From: Oceanospirillum sp048265165
Lineage (GTDB): Bacteria > Pseudomonadota > Gammaproteobacteria > Pseudomonadales > Halomonadaceae
DNA: 64,000 nt
Direction of reading: 5' to 3'
NCBI RefSeq assembly: GCF_048265165.1
Contig: NZ_JBLXCD010000002.1
Span: forward strand, 434,001 to 498,000
Below the pieces are notes generated by a model. It was not told the origin of the DNA and made no database searches. It saw nothing but the letters and a program-made list of their open reading frames with translations. Positions 35,430-43,308 of this stretch are shown one piece after another; within the stretch, counting starts at the first letter, position 1; the number at the start of each line of letters is the position of its first letter. Position numbers and translations under genes: made by a program.

Positions 35430-36746
35430 TTAACCCGCTTTTTTCTGCAACCACTGATCCAGAGCTGCAATATCATCCTGTTTTAACGTACCAGCAGCCT
35501 GCTTCAGCTTGATCATGCTAATCAGGTAACTGTATCGGGTATCAAGATAGGATGTTTGTGCACTGTAATAAGTCTGCTCCGCCTGTAGAACATCAACAAT
35601 GTTACGGGTACCTACCTCATAACCGGAGCGGGTCGCACGCAGAGCACTCTCAGACGAGAGCAGCGCCTGACGACGGGCTTCCACCTGCTGTACACTGGTA
35701 GTTACTTGGATGTAGTAGCTACGAGCACTCAATGCTGTAGAACGACGCTGCAACTCAAGCCCTTGCTCAGACTGATTCAGATAGTGACCGACCTTTCTGA
35801 TGTTGGCGCTGGTCGAACCACCGGCGTAAACCTGCCAGCCCATTTCAACACCTAAGGCCAGATTGGTCATATCAGTTTCGGCAGAAGAATCTGTATTCTG
35901 GTAACTCAGCTCAGCTTTAGCATTAATGTAAGGCAAATATGCAGACTTGGCGGCTTTTACTGCTGTCGTTGCAACATCTGTCTGCTTCTGAGCAGCCTTC
36001 ACATCCAGGTTATTCGCCAAGGCCAAGTCGATCCAGTACTGGACCGTTGCCGGCTGAGGTGATTCCACTGGAAAGTCTTCTGCCAAAGTATCCAGCTTGC
36101 CATAGCTTTTACCCGTCAGCAGCTGCAAAGATTCCTCACTGATCAGCAAGGCTCCCTCAGCACCAATGCGGGCAGCGCGGGCACCATCATAAGCGGCCTG
36201 AGCTTCGTTAACACCGGTAATAGGAATCAGACCAACCTTAAACTGTTGTCTGGCCTGCTCCAGCTGACGCTTAATCGCTTTTTCCTGCGCCTGAGCAGAG
36301 GTCAGATTATCCTGGGCCCGCAGAACACCAAAGAAAGCTTCCGTTACCCGTACCATCAGGTCCATTTCTGCCGTCTGATACTCATAGCGTGCTTTTTCTG
36401 TGCTCGCCTCAGCAACACCAATCTGAGCGATATTTCCTATATTCAGCAGAGGCTGCGTAACGGTCAATGCCAGCTGTGTCTGGTTGTAACTGTCACCAAG
36501 ATCACTACCCTGATACGTTCCGTCCGGGGAGTTATTCATCAGGCTGCCACCTGCTGTAACCGTAGGTTTAACACCCGCCCAGGCTACACTTTCATCTTCG
36601 ATAACCGCATTCAATTCAGACTGGGCTATTTTCAGCTGGTAATCGTTCTCCAAAGCATCCTGGTAGACGCCGGATAAGGTTTGCGCCTGAGCATGAATAC
36701 TCAAAACAGAGATTAAAGCCGCTGAAATAGCGGTAAGTCGTCGCAT
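35430..36746 (-). CDS. tolC: outer membrane efflux channel TolC
   Basis: TolC is the trimeric outer-membrane channel for drug efflux and type I secretion. The precursor of 438 residues has a signal peptide cut after HAQA, and two tandem OEP domains of long alpha-helices and short beta strands; hallmark segments include YQDALENDYQL and GTRNIVDVLQAEQTYYSAQ. The start at 36746 follows AGGAG by 7 bases; an in-frame ATG 150 bases upstream would put a non-signal sequence in front. A perfect 14-bp palindrome lies about 165 bases upstream. No partner pump genes are nearby. Confidence 0.93.
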   Translation of the reverse strand: MRRLTAISAALISVLSIHAQAQTLSGVYQDALENDYQLKIAQSELNAVIEDESVAWAGVKPTVTAGGSLMNNSPDGTYQGSDLGDSYNQTQLALTVTQPLLNIGNIAQIGVAEASTEKARYEYQTAEMDLMVRVTEAFFGVLRAQDNLTSAQAQEKAIKRQLEQARQQFKVGLIPITGVNEAQAAYDGARAARIGAEGALLISEESLQLLTGKSYGKLDTLAEDFPVESPQPATVQYWIDLALANNLDVKAAQKQTDVATTAVKAAKSAYLPYINAKAELSYQNTDSSAETDMTNLALGVEMGWQVYAGGSTSANIRKVGHYLNQSEQGLELQRRSTALSARSYYIQVTTSVQQVEARRQALLSSESALRATRSGYEVGTRNIVDVLQAEQTYYSAQTSYLDTRYSYLISMIKLKQAAGTLKQDDIAALDQWLQKKAG

Positions 36747-37053
36747 GGTCTGCTCCTGCACATTATCAATTCGTTCAGATAAAGCGGTTAACAGTGCCTC
36801 CTTAAGGAAACACCAAATAGTATAAATAATGTATTTCAGTATAACGTAAGGCCTATCATAGCGAATAAGCATGGATGCCTCATCGCTGCCAGCCATTATT
36901 TTAGACTAGACTAATATATTAGTTAACCAAAATAATATTCAGCCGGTAAGTCTCGCAGAGGCTTAAAGCATGCCCAAGTAAGATAATTAATCGGAATTAC
37001 ATCTTTAAGCGAAGACTGTCTGAATAATTCAGAGGATTGGCAATAATGAAGAA
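36747..37053. promoter_or_regulatory. tolC upstream region with palindrome
   Basis: This 307-base gap carries no gene. ACTAATATATTAGT at 36910-36923 is a perfect 14-bp palindrome and could be the binding site of a MarR- or TetR-type regulator of tolC. The surrounding bases are AT-rich, as in a promoter. Confidence 0.45.
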
Positions 37054-37470
37054 TTAAGCGGCAAGATTGATCTGGCGAGCCAGCTGCTCACCCAGTTCGG
37101 GGGTCTCAACAACACGATAAAGATTAGTAGCCTGGGCCGGACGAACCCCGGTAACCTGCTGAATATTCGGAAACACATCGGACAGGGCCCGTAGGAAACT
37201 AAAATAACCACCATAACCGGAGATCATAGAGTCATTCATCGCGCGGTTAACAGCCATGGCCGTTTTACGGGCTTTTGTATCTGCTTCCAGATTCTGACGC
37301 AGCATATCAACCTGAGCATTACTATCAATGCCCTGAATATCAGATGCATAGAGAGGTGTCGTTAACAAACTCAGCAACATAGAGAACTGCCCACCCTGCG
37401 AATTGTGCAGAGCGGTGTTCATTGACTTGGCAACACCGGTAGACTGTTCTAGCTGATTAACGATTTTCAT
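37054..37470 (-). CDS. hypothetical protein between tolC and thiC
   Basis: A 138-residue protein I do not recognise. It has no signal peptide or clear membrane helix; a moderately hydrophobic stretch (FSMLLSLLTTPLYA) lies at about residues 29-42 and an Arg/Ala-rich, charged helix at 55-75. The sequence has normal amino acid balance and coding character, and the ATG lies in a separate region from the thiC riboswitch, so it is probably real. It is divergent from thiC and upstream of tolC on the same strand, without evident coupling. No function is proposed. Confidence 0.6.
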   Translation of the reverse strand: MKIVNQLEQSTGVAKSMNTALHNSQGGQFSMLLSLLTTPLYASDIQGIDSNAQVDMLRQNLEADTKARKTAMAVNRAMNDSMISGYGGYFSFLRALSDVFPNIQQVTGVRPAQATNLYRVVETPELGEQLARQINLAA

Positions 37471-37632
37471 CGGATAACGACCAATAAAAGCTGACTGTTC
37501 TTCCCCTATCGGCCGTATGAAAAATATCTTTACACTTTAATTGCCATATTTTTTTAATCGAGTCCTGAATTGGTCTTTTTTCACCACCAAAGCGCTGGAC
37601 ATCGCCTGTCAGCCTACCTAGACTCTTGGTCA
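37471..37632. promoter_or_regulatory. thiC / hypothetical gene divergent promoter region
   Basis: AT-rich sequence upstream of the TPP riboswitch, with TTTACA near 37531 as a candidate -35 for thiC and a T-rich stretch after it. No gene is supported here. Confidence 0.4.
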
Positions 37633-37722
37633 TCTTGACGGGGTGCATGGTTGGCTGAGATCGCTGCAAAGCAGCGGAACCCGAAGAACCTGAACTGGGT
37701 AATTCCAGCGTAGGAATCGAGA
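37633..37722 (+). promoter_or_regulatory. TPP riboswitch (THI box) upstream of thiC
   Basis: The aptamer core is easy to read: GGGGTGC near 37639, GGCTGAGA at 37653-37660, ACCCGAAGAACCTGA from 37679, and the closing TAATTCCAGCGTAGGAA. The outer stem P1 pairs TCTTGA (37633-37638) with TCGAGA (37717-37722), with one G-U pair. It binds thiamine pyrophosphate and lowers expression of thiC. The following 220 bases before the ATG are the expression platform and include a 7-bp hairpin at 37788-37811; no terminator with a T run is visible, so control may be at translation. Confidence 0.95.
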
Positions 37723-37942
37723 AAGTGAATCCCCTATCTGCTCTGGCGTACAGAGTTAAAGCTGAAACAGGTAGGCGATAAGATATAAAGGCCATTCCCA
37801 ATCCTGGCCTTCTGATCTGGTTCATCCTCCGGCACAGCCAACCTGTCGCATCGTCATAACTTAACTCGCTGTTTAAACACTGCACTGTTTCGTTCTGCAA
37901 ATTCAGTTCAGCCGATACTGATGACGGTAAAAGGTAGGTAAG

Positions 37943-39850
37943 ATGCCAAACTCTCAAAATAACCAGAGCACTCCAAACACGCCTCAGGGCCCTCTCAACC
38001 AAACTGCACAGGTTGATCAGGCTTCTATTCAGCCGTTCCCAAACTCACGCAAGATCTACATTGAAGGCTCCCGCCCGGATATTAAAGTTCCGATGCGTGA
38101 AATCAGCCTGAGTCCCACTACCGGCAGCTTCGGCAGCGAAGAGAACGAGCCGCTGCGCGTATACGATACCTCCGGCCTGTACAGCGATCCGGACGTTCAG
38201 GTGGATGTACGTAAAGGTCTGCACCCTCAGCGTAATCCATGGATCGAAGCGCGTGACGATACTGAGATCCTGCCCAAGCTGTCTTCCGAATATGGCCGCA
38301 TGCGCGAAGCTGACCTGACACTGGAGCCGCTACGCTTTGATCTGCAACGCAAACCGCGTCGCGCTAAAGACGGTAAAAATGTCACCCAGATGCACTACGC
38401 CCGCCAGGGCATTATCACGCCAGAAATGGAATACGTCGCGATCCGTGAGAACATGAAACTCGCCGAGATGCGTGAACAGCACCAGTTGAACGAACAGCAT
38501 CCGGGGCAATCCTTTGGTGCCGCCATTCCGGATGAGATCACACCGGAGTTTGTCCGTTCCGAGATCGCCCGTGGCCGTGCGGTACTACCTGCCAATATCA
38601 ACCACCCGGAAATCGAGCCGATGATTATCGGCCGTAACTTTCTGACTAAGATTAACGGCAATATCGGTAACTCGGCGCTGGGGTCTTCTATTGAGGAAGA
38701 GGTCGCCAAGATGACCTGGGGCATCCGCTGGGGTGCTGACACCGTGATGGATCTGTCCACCGGTAAGAACATTCACGAAACCCGTGAGTGGATCGTGCGT
38801 AACAGCCCAGCCCCAGTTGGCACCGTGCCGATTTATCAGGCGCTGGAGAAAGTGAACGGCGTCGCCGAAGACCTGACCTGGGAAGTATTCCGCGATACCC
38901 TGATCGAACAGGCAGAACAGGGTGTGGATTACTTCACCATTCACGCCGGTGTACGTTTGGCCTATGTACCGATGACCGCGAAACGTATGACAGGTATTGT
39001 CTCTCGCGGTGGCTCCATCATGGCGAAATGGTGTCTGGCGCACCACAAAGAGAGCTTTCTCTACACCCACTTTGAAGATATCTGCCAGATCATGAAGGCC
39101 TATGATGTCACCTTCTCTCTGGGTGATGGTCTGCGCCCCGGCTCCGTTTACGATGCCAACGATGAATCCCAGTTTGCCGAACTGGAAACTCTGGGCGAAC
39201 TGACCAAAATCGCCTGGCAGCATGATGTGCAATGCTTTATCGAAGGCCCGGGCCATGTTCCCATGCATATGATCAAAGAGAATATGGACAAACAGCTTAA
39301 AGAGTGTGGCGAAGCACCGTTTTACACTTTAGGCCCTCTAGTCACCGATATCGCTCCGGGTTATGACCACATCACCTCAGGTATCGGTGCCGCCATGATC
39401 GGCTGGTACGGCTGCGCCATGCTCTGCTATGTCACCCCAAAAGAGCACCTGGGTCTACCGAATAAGGACGACGTGAAAACCGGCATCATCACCTATAAGA
39501 TCGCCGCCCACGCCGCTGACTTAGCCAAAGGCCATCCAGCCGCGCAGGTGCGTGATAACGCCATGTCTAAAGCCCGCTTTGAGTTCCGCTGGGAAGACCA
39601 GTTCAACATCGGCCTGGACCCGGATACCGCCCGCAGCTACCACGATGAGACCCTGCCAAAAGAATCCTCCAAAGTGGCACACTTCTGCTCCATGTGCGGA
39701 CCTAAATTCTGCTCCATGAAGATCTCACAGGAAGTACGGGATCTGGATGCGGAGCAGGTCGCCGCCATCAACGCTCAGGCGGAAGAGGGCATGCAGGAGA
39801 AATCGAAAGAGTTTATGGAGAAGGGTGCCGAGCTCTATCAAGAGGTTTAA
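37943..39850 (+). CDS. thiC: phosphomethylpyrimidine synthase ThiC
   Basis: ThiC is a radical SAM enzyme that rearranges aminoimidazole ribotide to hydroxymethylpyrimidine phosphate for thiamine. The C-terminal CX2CX4C cluster motif is at residues 582, 585 and 590 (HFCSMCGPKFC). The central barrel has family blocks such as TVMDLSTGKNIHETREWI and SLGDGLRPG. Length 635 is usual. AGGTAGG lies before the ATG. A TPP riboswitch controls it. The 3' end runs into a series of 15-base repeats that each repeat the stop codon. Confidence 0.96.
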   Translation: MPNSQNNQSTPNTPQGPLNQTAQVDQASIQPFPNSRKIYIEGSRPDIKVPMREISLSPTTGSFGSEENEPLRVYDTSGLYSDPDVQVDVRKGLHPQRNPWIEARDDTEILPKLSSEYGRMREADLTLEPLRFDLQRKPRRAKDGKNVTQMHYARQGIITPEMEYVAIRENMKLAEMREQHQLNEQHPGQSFGAAIPDEITPEFVRSEIARGRAVLPANINHPEIEPMIIGRNFLTKINGNIGNSALGSSIEEEVAKMTWGIRWGADTVMDLSTGKNIHETREWIVRNSPAPVGTVPIYQALEKVNGVAEDLTWEVFRDTLIEQAEQGVDYFTIHAGVRLAYVPMTAKRMTGIVSRGGSIMAKWCLAHHKESFLYTHFEDICQIMKAYDVTFSLGDGLRPGSVYDANDESQFAELETLGELTKIAWQHDVQCFIEGPGHVPMHMIKENMDKQLKECGEAPFYTLGPLVTDIAPGYDHITSGIGAAMIGWYGCAMLCYVTPKEHLGLPNKDDVKTGIITYKIAAHAADLAKGHPAAQVRDNAMSKARFEFRWEDQFNIGLDPDTARSYHDETLPKESSKVAHFCSMCGPKFCSMKISQEVRDLDAEQVAAINAQAEEGMQEKSKEFMEKGAELYQEV

Positions 39851-39909
39851 GAGCGGGAGGTTTAAGAACAGGATGTTTAAAAACGGGAAATTTAAGATCA
39901 GTAAGCTTA
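39835..39909 (+). repeat. 15-bp degenerate tandem repeats over the thiC stop
   Basis: Five units with an exact 15-base period can be aligned on GGTTTA-like cores ending at 39849, 39864, 39879, 39894 and 39909. The first holds the end of thiC (QEV-TAA). Units two to four, read in the same frame, give EREV-TAA, EQDV-TAA and KREI-TAA. The copies have drifted at several positions. Confidence 0.75.
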
Positions 39910-39947
39910 TTTAAGCCGCAGGCCGTTTAGCCATAGCGGCTTAAAAG

Positions 39948-39980
39948 CAGGCAAGAAAAGGATCTCTTGCCTGTTTTTAT
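39948..39980 (+). terminator. terminator after thiC
   Basis: CAGGCAAGA / TCTTGCCTG (39948-39956 with 39965-39973) forms a perfect 9-bp stem with an 8-base loop and a T run. Confidence 0.88.
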
Positions 39981-40001
39981 GCTGTTTTATTATCTGATTG
40001 C

Positions 40002-40970
40002 TCACATCTGTTTATTGACAGAGTATTCTGGCTTTAACCCTTTAGACAGACACATAACGATCTGCTCAAGGGCAACCCTTCTGCACACCATTAGAGACTC
40101 TGTTGACAAAAAACCGATATGCGGCGTAACAATGACATTGTCCATTGAGATCAATTTACTGTTGTGATTCGCCTCATCGGCAAGCACATCCAACCCAGCA
40201 GCCGATATTTTTTTTGACTGAAGGCTTTCAATTAACGCCTCTTCATCGATCAACCCGCCGCGGGCGGTGTTAATTAAGATGGCACCGTCTTTCATCTGCG
40301 AGAAAGTGTCGGCATTCATCATGTTTTCTGTTTCAGGTAATAGCGGCGTATGCAGCGAAACAATATCGGATATGGCTAACAACGCTTCTAAAGAGTCGCA
40401 TTTAGTGATGCCCAGTTTTTCTGCTTCTTCAGCCGTTTTAGATGAATGGCAGAAAGCGACCTTGATACCAAAGCCTTTCAGCATCGGAATCAATGCGAGA
40501 GGAATGGAACCTAATGAGACAAGGCCACAGGTTTTTCCTTTTAACTGGTGAAGTTCGTTGCCGATAAAGGGCGTCCAGTTCCCAGCCTTTACACTGGCAC
40601 TGTACGCACTAATGCCTCTACTGAGATCGAGTAACAGCGCCATAACATGACTGGCCACTTCATAGGCACAAAAGCCAGGAGTGTTGGTGACATAAATACC
40701 GGCTTTATCCGCAGCATTAATATCGACCTCATTGGTGCCGATGCTTTGCAGCGCGATAATTTTCAGGTTGGGTAAATGCGTTAAAGTATCGGCATCGACC
40801 TCGGTATATTCCAATGTTAAAGACTCCGCATCCTTAACATCTTCAATCAGATTATTTCCTGTGACCTGCATAAGGGCTAAATCATGGATTCCCCACTCTT
40901 TTAAGAGTTGGTTTTCATAATCCAGATCACCTGGCATATTGTAATAAACGACGCTCTTTTTCTGGCTCAC
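40002..40970 (-). CDS. D-isomer-specific 2-hydroxyacid dehydrogenase-like protein
   Basis: This 322-residue protein has the family fold with catalytic R237 (NTARGG), E266 and H284 (TPHIGF). The NAD-binding loop normally GxGxxG reads GLVSLGSIP (149-157), so two of the three glycines are replaced. This may weaken or change cofactor binding. It probably reduces a 2-oxo acid or oxidises a 2-hydroxy acid formed by the neighbouring genes. It is the last gene of the minus-strand arm of the LysR locus, 59 bases after the M20 gene. The substrate is unknown. Confidence 0.83.
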   Translation of the reverse strand: MSQKKSVVYYNMPGDLDYENQLLKEWGIHDLALMQVTGNNLIEDVKDAESLTLEYTEVDADTLTHLPNLKIIALQSIGTNEVDINAADKAGIYVTNTPGFCAYEVASHVMALLLDLSRGISAYSASVKAGNWTPFIGNELHQLKGKTCGLVSLGSIPLALIPMLKGFGIKVAFCHSSKTAEEAEKLGITKCDSLEALLAISDIVSLHTPLLPETENMMNADTFSQMKDGAILINTARGGLIDEEALIESLQSKKISAAGLDVLADEANHNSKLISMDNVIVTPHIGFLSTESLMVCRRVALEQIVMCLSKGLKPEYSVNKQM

Positions 40971-41029
40971 TAGAGGCTCTCCTGAACGTACTCAATGTTC
41001 TCATCAGACACCAACGCACAGCTTGGCCG

Positions 41030-42199
41030 CTAGCTCATCCAACAGCGAAGGTTATCAAGCATGGAACAGCAACGTTCAAGCTGTTCAACGCTCACAAACT
41101 CATCTGGTTTATGGCCTTGCTCCATACTGCCTGGGCCGCAGACTAAGGTGGCCACGCCTGCCTCATCAAACAAGCCACCCTCTGTACCAAAGGCGACCGT
41201 ACCGAACGCAGCGCTCTCACTCCAATCAGCAACCCATTGGGCAAATTCTGATTGTGGGTCGGTTAATAGTGGTGGATAGGCTGCGAGCGATTCAAACTGG
41301 ATGTCGGCTGCGGAGTGAACCGCCTGCATCATCGGTTTGAGGCTTTGTTGAGCATAATCTTGTAGCGCGTTAAAGGTGGTATTGGCGTTAGCTTTTGGCA
41401 GATACCGCATCTCTATGTCGAATTGGCAGTATTCAGGCACAATATTTAAAGCGGCACCCCCTTTGATCGTCCCTGTTTGCAAGGTGCTATAGGGCGGGTC
41501 AAACCGATCATCTAAATCTTGTTTCAGCGGTTCTGCAAACTCAGTGATTTTGGTAATCAGCTTGGCGGCATACTCAATCGCATTAACGCCCTCAGGGGCA
41601 TATGCGGAGTGGCACGCATGGCCGTGCACTTTGCAGCGCATGGCGACTTTACCTTTGTGGCCATAGACCGGTTGCATATTGGTTGGTTCGCCAATAATGC
41701 ACATGGCTGGTTTTTCTGGGGATGCTTTTAGATGCTCAATAAGACTTCGAACACCTAGGCAACCGACCTCCTCATCATAGGAAAAAGCCAGATGTAATGG
41801 CATGCGAAGGTTGGCTTGCTGGAACTGCGGAATGGCCTCCAGCACACAGGCGATAAACCCTTTCATATCCGCACTGCCACGGCCGTAACACTTGCCCTCT
41901 TGTTCAGTGAGTTGAAAGGGCGGGTGTGACCAGTTTTGTCCATCTACTGGAACCACATCCGTATGCCCTGACAGCATGACACCACCATCACCATCTGGCC
42001 CAAGACGAGCATAAAGGTTCGCCTTGGTTTTTTCCTCGTTGAAAATCAGAGTAGATTCGATGCCCAACGTATCAAGATAGTCACGAATAGCCTTGATTAA
42101 ATCTAAGTTAGATTCTCGACTGGTGGTATCAAACTCCAACAGCGTGCTAAGCAGCTGTCGGAGCTGAACAGAAAGCGTAGCTGAGGGTAAGCTACTCAT
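41030..42199 (-). CDS. M20 family deacylase, acetylornithine deacetylase (ArgE)-like
   Basis: A cytosolic zinc amidohydrolase of the M20 family. Metal and catalytic motifs are present: LSGHTDVVPVDG (His and Asp), GRGSADMKGF (bridging Asp), and YDEEVGCLG (Glu-Glu). It best resembles ArgE, but the gene lies in a catabolic-looking cluster rather than with arg genes, so an N-acyl amino acid of the imported compound is a likelier substrate. The start at 42199 overlaps the DUF1028 stop by 8 bases (ATGAGTAG), showing coupled translation; the frame is open further upstream within that gene. Length 389 is normal. Confidence 0.85.
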   Translation of the reverse strand: MSSLPSATLSVQLRQLLSTLLEFDTTSRESNLDLIKAIRDYLDTLGIESTLIFNEEKTKANLYARLGPDGDGGVMLSGHTDVVPVDGQNWSHPPFQLTEQEGKCYGRGSADMKGFIACVLEAIPQFQQANLRMPLHLAFSYDEEVGCLGVRSLIEHLKASPEKPAMCIIGEPTNMQPVYGHKGKVAMRCKVHGHACHSAYAPEGVNAIEYAAKLITKITEFAEPLKQDLDDRFDPPYSTLQTGTIKGGAALNIVPEYCQFDIEMRYLPKANANTTFNALQDYAQQSLKPMMQAVHSAADIQFESLAAYPPLLTDPQSEFAQWVADWSESAAFGTVAFGTEGGLFDEAGVATLVCGPGSMEQGHKPDEFVSVEQLERCCSMLDNLRCWMS

Positions 42200-42866
42200 T
42201 ACCCGGTACGCCATAACTAGGGGCTTGGCGCGGGTCAAGCGCACGGGTAACGTAAGCCTGCATCTGTGGCTCATAGTCTTGCCAGAGCTTCGACAGCTCG
42301 CCAATAGGGTTTTCTTCGGCCCAATCAACACGCAGATCAACTATCGGCCAGGTATAGTCATCAACGACCTTAACCGCGGCAGAGTGTACCGGCCCAGCTT
42401 CTCCACCTGCAGCGATACCCGCCGCTAATGCGGTAATTAAACGACTGGTAAGCTCACCATTGGATGCTTCAAAGCTCTGGGTCATAGCTTCAATAACATC
42501 AGTGTTAGCCAGCATGTTTCCTGCGGCAACACAACTTTGCGACTTAACCATGTTGTGTGTCCCCAGGGTTTCAGTACCGCTGAAACACGCTGTTTCTCCA
42601 CTCATGTTGATAACCGTAACCTGACGATAAGCGCTAAATTTATCTTCCGATAGAGCAGCCCTTAATGCTTGGTCAGGCGTTAATCCATCCTGCAGATGCG
42701 CAAGGACTTTTTGGCCCAACGCTGGCAGCGTTATGTTTTGACTTGAAACAGCACCCACTCCAGCTAATAGCCAGGGGCAACGAGCCCCAACGGCAATACT
42801 CGATGAGCTAATAGCAATGCCTAGCTGGCCACTTTCAGGGCAATACGCCGCAATAGAAATAGTCAT
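42192..42866 (-). CDS. DUF1028 family protein (Ntn-hydrolase-like)
   Basis: A 224-residue DUF1028 protein. The family looks like an Ntn-hydrolase fold, and the sequence opens MTISIAAYCPESGQLGIAISSSSIAVGARCPW with conserved GxVxSQN later (GAVSSQN, about 37-43) and the GG-EAGPVHSAA block near 156-168. The reaction is not known to me; genes of this family are often next to RidA and M20 genes, as here. It lies 12 bases after the RidA-like gene and overlaps the M20 start. Confidence 0.85.
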   Translation of the reverse strand: MTISIAAYCPESGQLGIAISSSSIAVGARCPWLLAGVGAVSSQNITLPALGQKVLAHLQDGLTPDQALRAALSEDKFSAYRQVTVINMSGETACFSGTETLGTHNMVKSQSCVAAGNMLANTDVIEAMTQSFEASNGELTSRLITALAAGIAAGGEAGPVHSAAVKVVDDYTWPIVDLRVDWAEENPIGELSKLWQDYEPQMQAYVTRALDPRQAPSYGVPGNE

Positions 42867-42878
42867 ATTGACTCCTAA

Positions 42879-43295
42879 TTACTGTTGCTCAGGGATGACG
42901 GCAATAATGTCAATTTCCATAAGCCATTCAGGTTGTGCTAACCCTGCAACGACCAGCCCAGTAGAGATAGGAAAGACGCCTTTCATCCATCGGCCTACTT
43001 CACGGTAGACCGGTTCACGGAAACGGGGATCAGTAATATAAGTCGTTGTTTTAACCACATGCGACAGGTCGCTACCGGCTTCTTCCAACAATTGTTTGAC
43101 GTTTTTCATGGCCTGCTCAGCTTGAGCCTGAGGATCGCCAAGGCCGATAAGCTTACCGTCAAAGTCAGTACCAACCTGACCTCGAACATAAACCGTGTTT
43201 CCCGCAACAACCGCCTGGCAAAGATCATTATCAAGAGACTGATTTGGATATGTCTCTTTGGTGTTAAACATTCGAATACGAGTATGGGTCGGCAT
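42879..43295 (-). CDS. Rid family protein lacking the catalytic arginine
   Basis: A 138-residue YjgF/YER057c/UK114 family protein, probably trimeric. True RidA enzymes hydrolyse reactive enamines or imines with an arginine in a P-A-R-S segment. Here the aligned segment is FPIST, giving Ser at position 111 in place of Arg; the later Glu (E127 in MEIDIIAV) is kept. It therefore belongs with the Rid subgroups not expected to have standard imine deaminase activity. It may act on an intermediate made by the FMO-like protein. It sits 13 bases after the FMO gene. Confidence 0.85.
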   Translation of the reverse strand: MPTHTRIRMFNTKETYPNQSLDNDLCQAVVAGNTVYVRGQVGTDFDGKLIGLGDPQAQAEQAMKNVKQLLEEAGSDLSHVVKTTTYITDPRFREPVYREVGRWMKGVFPISTGLVVAGLAQPEWLMEIDIIAVIPEQQ

Positions 43296-43308
43296 GATAA
43301 CTCCTGAG

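Noticed and set aside
37457..38002. Minus-strand 181-codon frame over the TPP riboswitch
   Set aside because: It is antisense to the aptamer and the thiC start; the composition reflects the structured RNA.
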